From contig CAYYWV010000086.1 of assembly GCA_964475385.1 (NCBI GenBank), forward strand, positions 1-10,523: 10,523 bases of DNA. The letters run 5' to 3'. Positions 6,733 through 10,523 of the stretch are shown here, piece after piece (positions within the stretch are counted from its first letter, which is position 1; every line of letters starts with the position of its first letter). Under the pieces are notes generated by a model that was not told the DNA's origin, ran no database searches, and worked only from the letters and a program-made list of their open reading frames with translations. This DNA is from CAYYWV01 sp964475385. Its GTDB lineage: Bacteria; Pseudomonadota; Alphaproteobacteria; JAAXGF01. The position numbers and the translations under genes are program-made.

Positions 6733-7920
6733 TTACTCCGCGCGCCGTCGATGGGCGAGGATGCGCTCGAACAGGGCGATCTGGCCTTGGGTCGTCTCCT
6801 CCCAACCGAAGCGTTCGGCGTAAGAGCGGGTCGCGTCGCGCGCGGGCGGCGCGGCGAGGAGCGCTCGGACGCCGTCGGCGATCGCCTCGGCGCTGCGCGT
6901 CTCCACAAGGCGTCCCGCCGCCGGATCGGCGACGATCTCGGGCGCGCCGCCCACCCGGGTCGCGACGACCGGGACGCCGCAGGCCATCGCTTCCATCAGC
7001 ACGTTGGGCCAGCCCTCGCGGCTCGAGGCGAGCACGAGGGCGTCGGCCGCCGCGTAGAGCGCGGGCAGCGCCTCGTGGGCGAGCGCGCCGAGAAAGCGCA
7101 CCCGCGCCGCGACGCCGAGCCGCTCGGCGAGCGACCGCAGCGCTCTCTCCTCGGGACCGGAGCCCGCAATCGCGAGGCGAAAATCGGGAAGATCTCTCAG
7201 AGCCTCGATCACGAGGTCGTGGCCCTTGAGAGGCACGAGATTGCCGACCGAGACGACGAGCGGCCCCTCGAGCCCAAGGCGGGCGCGCGCCGCCTTCCGG
7301 TCCATGGGGCGGAAGAGGTCGAGGTCGACCCCGTTGCGCAGAACCGCGATGCGCGATTCCGGAACGCCGAGATCGGCGAGCCGCCGCTTGAGCGCCTCGG
7401 CGACGACGATCAGGCCGTCGGCGTCTTCGGCGGCGCTGCGGATCATCCGGCGGGCGATCGCGCTCTTACGGGGGATCAGGTTGAGGTCGGTGCCGCGCCC
7501 GGTGATGACGACGGGAAGGCCGAAGGCCCGCCCGAGCCGCGCCGCCGCGACCCCGTCGGGGTAGAAGTAATGGGCGTCGATCAGGTCGAAGCGCGCGCCG
7601 GCCGCGATCATCGCCCGCAAGGCGCGGGCCGCCGCCCGGTAGAGGAGCCCGGGCGCAAGCGTCATGCCGAGCTTGGGGACGACCGGAAAGCGCGGGTGCG
7701 CGACCGCGATGCCGTGGCGGGTCTCGGCGCGGGGCGCGCGGGCGAAGGCGGCGTAGCGCCCGAACCGCGCGCTCGCGAACGGAAACCACGGCACCGGGGC
7801 GAGCACCCGGGCCTCGACCGCCCCGCTCGCCACCAGGGCGCGCAGCCGGTTCTCGACGAAGATCCCGTGCTGGGGCTGGGCCGCATTGGGATACAGCGTG
7901 GTGAACGTCAGAACCTTCAT
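6733..7920 (-). CDS. Glycosyltransferase family 4 protein
   Basis: A 395-residue GT-B fold retaining glycosyltransferase. The N-terminal acceptor domain has MKVLTFTTLYPN and HGIFVENRLRAL (18-29); GRGTDLNLIP lies at 141-150. The C-terminal donor domain has VSVGNLVPLKGHD (223-235), IAGSGPEE (251-258) and the EX7E motif at Glu302 and Glu310 (REGWPNVLMEAMACGVPVV). Motifs look intact. No membrane segment is evident, so it probably acts on the cytoplasmic face of the membrane on a lipid-linked or surface glycan acceptor. Sugar and acceptor cannot be told. ATG at 7920 is preferred; a TTG at 7935 would add five residues, and neither has a clear ribosome binding site. The DUF218 gene follows after 7 nt. 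Confidence 0.9.
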   Translation of the reverse strand: MKVLTFTTLYPNAAQPQHGIFVENRLRALVASGAVEARVLAPVPWFPFASARFGRYAAFARAPRAETRHGIAVAHPRFPVVPKLGMTLAPGLLYRAAARALRAMIAAGARFDLIDAHYFYPDGVAAARLGRAFGLPVVITGRGTDLNLIPRKSAIARRMIRSAAEDADGLIVVAEALKRRLADLGVPESRIAVLRNGVDLDLFRPMDRKAARARLGLEGPLVVSVGNLVPLKGHDLVIEALRDLPDFRLAIAGSGPEERALRSLAERLGVAARVRFLGALAHEALPALYAAADALVLASSREGWPNVLMEAMACGVPVVATRVGGAPEIVADPAAGRLVETRSAEAIADGVRALLAAPPARDATRSYAERFGWEETTQGQIALFERILAHRRRAE

Positions 7921-7984
7921 CGCGAGCGGTCGCAAGGCCGCGGCGGCGTCCGACGGGCGTTCGGTGCGGAGCGGAACATAGACA

Positions 7985-8006
7985 GGGCGGGGCAGGGCGG
8001 GTCGGG
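7985..8006 (+). other. G-quadruplex-capable G-tract cluster
   Basis: Five runs of three or four G (7985-7987, 7989-7992, 7995-7997, 7999-8001, 8004-8006) lie in 22 nt with linkers of one or two bases, which satisfies the G3+N1-7 quadruplex pattern. It is on the plus strand, i.e. the template strand of the glycosyltransferase leader. Background GC is high, so it could be fortuitous, but the regular spacing is unusual in this window. Confidence 0.55.
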
Positions 8007-8030
8007 TCGGAACGGTTGACGCTCACCCTT

Positions 8031-8060
8031 TCAATACAGGCTGGGCGCGTTTCTGTCCAA
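8031..8060 (-). promoter_or_regulatory. Candidate sigma-70-type promoter for the glycosyltransferase-DUF218 pair
   Basis: Read on the minus strand, TTGGAC (8060-8055) and TATTGA (8036-8031) are spaced by 18 nt. The A/T-containing -10 stands out in a GC-rich region. Initiation would be near 8024, giving a leader of about 100 nt before the ATG at 7920. The -35 sits inside the dyad CTGTC-caacc-GACAG (8053-8067), which could be an operator. This is pattern-based only. Confidence 0.42.
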
Positions 8061-8069
8061 CCGACAGCG

Positions 8070-8099
8070 ACGGCCGACCGGAAAGACCCGGCCGGCCGT
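8070..8099 (-). terminator. Strong stem-loop downstream of the small exported protein gene (possible terminator)
   Basis: ACGGCCGACCGG (8070-8081) and CCGGCCGGCCGT (8088-8099) form a 12-bp stem with a 6-nt loop. In the minus-strand transcript the only non-Watson-Crick position is a G-U pair, while on the plus strand it is an A-C mismatch, so the structure favours minus-strand RNA. It lies 32 nt past the stop of the small exported protein gene. No U-tract follows, so termination would be Rho-independent only in a loose sense; it may instead stabilise a 3' end. Confidence 0.45.
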
Positions 8100-8131
8100 G
8101 GGCGATGTTCGATGGCGGAAGAAGAGAGGGC

Positions 8132-8452
8132 TCAGCGGTGGTCGCGCATCATGATGTCGAACCCCGAGGCCGGGCGTTCGGGCGCGGCGAGGGCGGCCGC
8201 CGAAGCGTCTCTCGGCGCGTCCCCCGTCGATTCAGAGGCCAAAACGACGCTTTCCGCCGGCATCGTCGCCGGCATCGTCGGGTTCGCCGGCGCGGCCGCG
8301 GCGCTTGCCTCGACGGGAACGCCGTTGGCGTCGAGCTCGACCTCGGGCGGCATGCCGCCGGCGAGCGCCCCGAAGGACGCAAAAGCAAGGACGAACAGAC
8401 TGGCGGCGAAAGAAAAGGACATAGGAAAACGGGATCGGATGGTGCGATTCAT
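8132..8452 (-). CDS. Small exported protein of unknown function
   Basis: A 106-residue protein I do not recognise. It opens with a clear Sec signal peptide: basic MNRTIRSRF, a hydrophobic core SFAASLFVLAFASFG, and a likely cleavage after ALA near residue 31, leaving about 75 residues. The mature part begins GGMPPEVELDANGVPVEA, continues as low-complexity Ala/Pro/Met/Ser (with a PTMPATMPAE stretch) and ends GFDIMMRDHR. There are no cysteines and no further membrane segment. The best ribosome binding site in the window, AAGGAGG (8466-8460), lies 7 nt before the ATG at 8452, which decides this frame over a longer overlapping plus-strand reading frame without such signals. It follows the DUF1194 gene by 67 nt, perhaps in the same transcript. 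Confidence 0.75.
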   Translation of the reverse strand: MNRTIRSRFPMSFSFAASLFVLAFASFGALAGGMPPEVELDANGVPVEASAAAAPANPTMPATMPAESVVLASESTGDAPRDASAAALAAPERPASGFDIMMRDHR

Positions 8453-8474
8453 CGAGGAGCCTCCTTAGTCATCT

Positions 8475-8503
8475 GATGCGCGGATCTATGGTCCAGGCGC
8501 ATC
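8475..8503 (-). repeat. Stem-loop between the DUF1194 gene and the small exported protein gene
   Basis: GATGCGC (8475-8481) and GCGCATC (8497-8503) form a perfect 7-bp inverted repeat around a 15-nt loop, with a possible extra 3-bp inner pairing (GGA/TCC). It sits in the 67-nt gap, just upstream of the AAGGAGG ribosome binding site. It may separate expression of the two exported proteins. Confidence 0.4.
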
Positions 8504-8519
8504 GCGCCGTGCCGCCCTT

Positions 8520-9299
8520 CTAGCCGTCCAATGCGGCGGCAATGGGGCTCGAATATGGCGTTCCGATGGCGCGCGGCGGCGAAGGCGATCGTCGGGCCAT
8601 CGGCGCGCCGGTGGCCTCGAGGATCAGCTTGAGGCGAATCGCGCGGGCGAAGTCGGCGAAGTCGTCGGCGACGAGAACGAAGGAGGCCGCGCCCTCGATC
8701 ACCGCCTTCTCGTAATAGCGATCGAGCCCGGGCTCGTCAGTCAAGATGGCGAGGCCGTTGATCGTGACGCCGGCGGCCTGCGCCGCCGCCCGCGCGGCCT
8801 CGGGCGGCGCGCCCTGGTTCGCGGCGCCGTCGCCCGAGACGTCGATCACCCGCCGCGCCCCGGCGAAGCCGTTGCGCTCGAACAGGCGGAGCGCCGCCAG
8901 AACCGCATCGCCGATCGCGGTGCCGCCGCCGGTCACGAGCCGGGGCGTGGCGTCGATCCGGTCGGCGAAGGCGCGCGCGCTCGCGCGGTCGCGCACCAGC
9001 GTCCAGTCGACGCCGAGCGCCTGCGCGCCCGGCCCCGACCACTGGACCAGGCTGACCGCGATCCCGTTGGGAGCGGCGGTTTCTATGGCGCGGATCACCG
9101 CGGGGTCGCGGAAAGCGCGCGCGAGCCCGGCCATTTGAAGGTTGAACTCGTCGTAAGAGACGCTCGCCGAGGCGTCGATCGCGAGCACCAGCTCGAGGTC
9201 CACGGGCCGGTCGGCGCCGGCGCGCGCGCCCGCCGAAGCGAACGCAAAGACGGTCGCCGCAACCGACAGCAAAGGGAAGAACGCGAAAAATCGCCGCAC
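8520..9299 (-). CDS. DUF1194 domain-containing exported protein (von Willebrand factor A-like)
   Basis: 259 residues with a signal peptide (MRRFFAFFPLLSVAATVFAF, likely cut after the ARA around 27). The rest is a VWA-like fold: VDLELVLAIDASASVSYDEF carries the MIDAS D42-x-S44-x-S46, GGGTAIGDAV supplies the MIDAS Thr127, and VIDVSGDGAANQG (151-163) carries the third acidic element. The family is common in alphaproteobacteria, and its function is not established. A C-terminal tail (about 230-259) is Ser/Pro/Ala-rich and not obviously conserved. The GTG at 9299 is the first usable start: the frame is continuous back to the parB stop with no ATG, GTG or TTG between. No ribosome binding site precedes it. 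Confidence 0.88.
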   Translation of the reverse strand: MRRFFAFFPLLSVAATVFAFASAGARAGADRPVDLELVLAIDASASVSYDEFNLQMAGLARAFRDPAVIRAIETAAPNGIAVSLVQWSGPGAQALGVDWTLVRDRASARAFADRIDATPRLVTGGGTAIGDAVLAALRLFERNGFAGARRVIDVSGDGAANQGAPPEAARAAAQAAGVTINGLAILTDEPGLDRYYEKAVIEGAASFVLVADDFADFARAIRLKLILEATGAPMARRSPSPPRAIGTPYSSPIAAALDG

Positions 9300-9305
9300 G
9301 GCCCG

Positions 9306-9334
9306 AGTGTAGACCGCCGGGCCGCTCTCGTCAG
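9306..9334 (-). promoter_or_regulatory. Candidate promoter for the DUF1194 gene (possibly leaderless)
   Basis: On the minus strand CTGACG (9334-9329) and TACACT (9311-9306) are spaced by exactly 17 nt, each matching the sigma-70 consensus at four of six positions. Only 6 nt separate the -10 from the GTG, so initiation about 7 nt downstream would fall on the start codon itself. This agrees with the absence of a ribosome binding site. Confidence 0.35.
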
Positions 9335-9368
9335 GCGCAAGATACGGAAATCGGGATTGCCGCGGCGC

Positions 9369-10388
9369 TCAGCTTTCGGACGTTGGCGGCGGCGACCAGT
9401 CGCCGATCCCGAGTCGGCGGGCGAGCGCGGCGAGCGCGTCCGCGTCGTCGTAACGGATCTCAAGCCTTCCGCCGGGGCCGCGGTGGGATACCCTGACCTT
9501 GAGGCCAAGGACGTCGCTAAGCCGATCGGCGAGCGCGGCGAAGGCCGCCGCATCGCCTTTGGCCGACCGCCGCGGCCGCCGCGCGTGGAGGGCGTCGCCA
9601 CGCACGAGGTTCTCGGTCTCGCGAACGCTCAGGCCCTCGGCGACGATGCGCCGGGCCGCGGCTTCCGGGTCGGGGGCGGAGAGGAGCGCCCGCGCGTGCC
9701 CCGCGCTCAGCCGCCCGTCCTCGAGCATCGCCTGCACCGCTTCGGGCAGACCCAGAAGACGCAGCATGTTGGCGACGTGGCTCCGGCTTTTTCCGACGGC
9801 GGCGGCGAGCGCGTCCTGGCTGTAGCCGAACTCGTCGATCAGCCGGCGGTAGGCGCGCGCCTCCTCCATGGCGTTCAGGTTCTCGCGCTGGACATTCTCG
9901 ACCAGCGCGACCTCGAGCCCTTCGCGGTCCGAGAAGTCGCGAACGATGACCGGCACGCGGTCGATTTCGGCCATTCGGGCGGCGCGCCAGCGGCGCTCGC
10001 CGGCGACGATCTCATAGCCGTCGCCGCCGCCGTCGCGGCGCACCACGATGGGCTGGAGAAGCCCGCGGCTGCGGATCGATTCGGCGAGCATGCGCGTCGC
10101 CTCGCCGTCGTGGCGCTGGCGGACCTGGAACTTGCCCGGATGAAGGGCGGCGACCGGCACGTTCCGCGCATGGCTTCCAGTCTCGGCGGGCTCGGGCGGG
10201 AGCGCCTCGGCCGCGGTCCGCTCGAGCGCCTCGCGCGCCGGGCCGTCGAGGCCGACCCTTTCGGGCGTGGGGGCCGACGGTTCGGGGGCGTCGTCGACCG
10301 GCGGCAGAGAGAAGCGCGACATGATCTGGCGCATCGCCGCGATGCGCTCTTCCATGCTCGCGTCGTCGGGTCCGCTTCCGTCGCTCAT
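9369..10388 (-). CDS. parB: ParB/Spo0J family chromosome partitioning protein
   Basis: 339 residues. The CTPase/ParB domain (about 75-180) has IRSRGLLQPIVVRR (105-118), the CTP-binding GERRWRAA (130-137) and ENVQRENLN (164-172). A helix-turn-helix region follows (187-213, GYSQDALAAAVGKSRSHV then ANMLRLLGLP), with LSAGHARALL (227-236) and a C-terminal dimerisation segment LGLKVRVSH to YDDADALAALARRLG (295-327). ParB loads at parS as a sliding clamp and acts with ParA and SMC. The N-terminus is odd: about 75 residues, acidic and Pro/Ala-rich, without the RGLGRGL-type ParA-contact motif, and box I reads KFQVR instead of the usual QPR. ATG at 10388 has GGAAG about 8 nt upstream. No parA is visible; it could lie upstream beyond the window. 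parB itself is supported, but it may be a second, divergent copy. Confidence 0.93.
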   Translation of the reverse strand: MSDGSGPDDASMEERIAAMRQIMSRFSLPPVDDAPEPSAPTPERVGLDGPAREALERTAAEALPPEPAETGSHARNVPVAALHPGKFQVRQRHDGEATRMLAESIRSRGLLQPIVVRRDGGGDGYEIVAGERRWRAARMAEIDRVPVIVRDFSDREGLEVALVENVQRENLNAMEEARAYRRLIDEFGYSQDALAAAVGKSRSHVANMLRLLGLPEAVQAMLEDGRLSAGHARALLSAPDPEAAARRIVAEGLSVRETENLVRGDALHARRPRRSAKGDAAAFAALADRLSDVLGLKVRVSHRGPGGRLEIRYDDADALAALARRLGIGDWSPPPTSES

Positions 10389-10523
10389 GGCTTTCTTCCG
10401 CGCTGATTAACCTTTACGAAGGCTTGCGCAGGAAGGTTGAGAAACCGTGAACCGGCCGAAAGGAGCGGACGCCGCGGCGCGCCGAATCATGCCGCCGAGC
10501 CCGTGAAATGATTCATGGCCCGG
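10389..10523. promoter_or_regulatory. Upstream region of parB with paired GANTC sites
   Basis: No convincing gene is seen in these 135 bases. Two GANTC sites, GAATC (10484-10488) and GATTC (10511-10515, within the palindrome ATGATTCAT), lie 27 bp apart. GANTC is the CcrM methylation target in most alphaproteobacteria and is enriched in GcrA-controlled promoters. AT-rich GTTAATC lies near the parB start, but no clear -35/-10 pair could be assigned. Confidence 0.3.

Noticed and set aside
8016..8468. Plus-strand 150-codon frame overlapping the small exported protein
   Set aside because: It has no ribosome binding site and no coherent signal, and it crosses the hairpin and promoter region; the minus-strand frame has AAGGAGG and a signal peptide.
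9135..10406. Long plus-strand frame opposite parB
   Set aside because: It is an antisense shadow of parB with Arg/Ala/Gly-rich composition and no domain.
10501..10512. Possible parS-like half site (CCGTGAAA) upstream of parB
   Set aside because: Only one half of the palindromic parS consensus is present and the other arm does not match.
10407..10523. Minus-strand frame open from the window edge to a TAA upstream of parB, possibly the end of parA
   Set aside because: The 38 visible codons do not resemble a ParA C-terminus and look like non-coding sequence; too short to call.

Overview
The window is a very GC-rich bacterial chromosome segment. It is tightly packed and most wobble positions are G or C. 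Gene content and order point to an alphaproteobacterium: a small SRP RNA gene directly upstream of dnaX-ybaB-recR, a DUF1194 exported protein, and a ParB of chromosomal type. I cannot name the genus from sequence alone. I saw no mobile elements, CRISPR arrays, tRNA or rRNA. No stretch over 300 bases lacks a feature.

Left block (1-2929, minus strand): nudC (NAD(H)/NAD-RNA pyrophosphatase), a UPF0280 protein related to ApbE flavin transferases, an 'amino acid synthesis' family protein (PF06684), and a branched-chain-amino-acid-type ABC substrate-binding protein cut by the window edge. They are co-directional with gaps of 11, 29 and 52 nt and each downstream gene has its own ribosome binding site, so they look like one operon. 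The last three probably serve an uncharacterised uptake or catabolic pathway.

Central block (about 3041-5926, plus strand): ffs (4.5S/SRP RNA), then dnaX, ybaB/ebfC and recR. This is the conserved housekeeping group for protein targeting, clamp loading, nucleoid association and recombinational gap repair. dnaX and ybaB overlap as ATGA.

Right block (5946-10388, minus strand, convergent with recR): a GT4 glycosyltransferase followed after 7 nt by an ElyC/YdcF-type DUF218 membrane protein, which suggests an envelope function. Upstream of it lie a small unrecognised exported protein, a DUF1194 (VWA-like) exported protein, and parB. The GT4-DUF218 pair seems to have its own promoter, preceded by a strong hairpin and followed by a G-quadruplex-capable stretch in the leader.

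Most of the window is ordinary conserved chromosome. The best leads are the UPF0280/PF06684/substrate-binding protein group behind nudC, the divergent N-terminus of ParB, the small exported protein, a possible leaderless DUF1194 gene, and the control region at 7921-8131.
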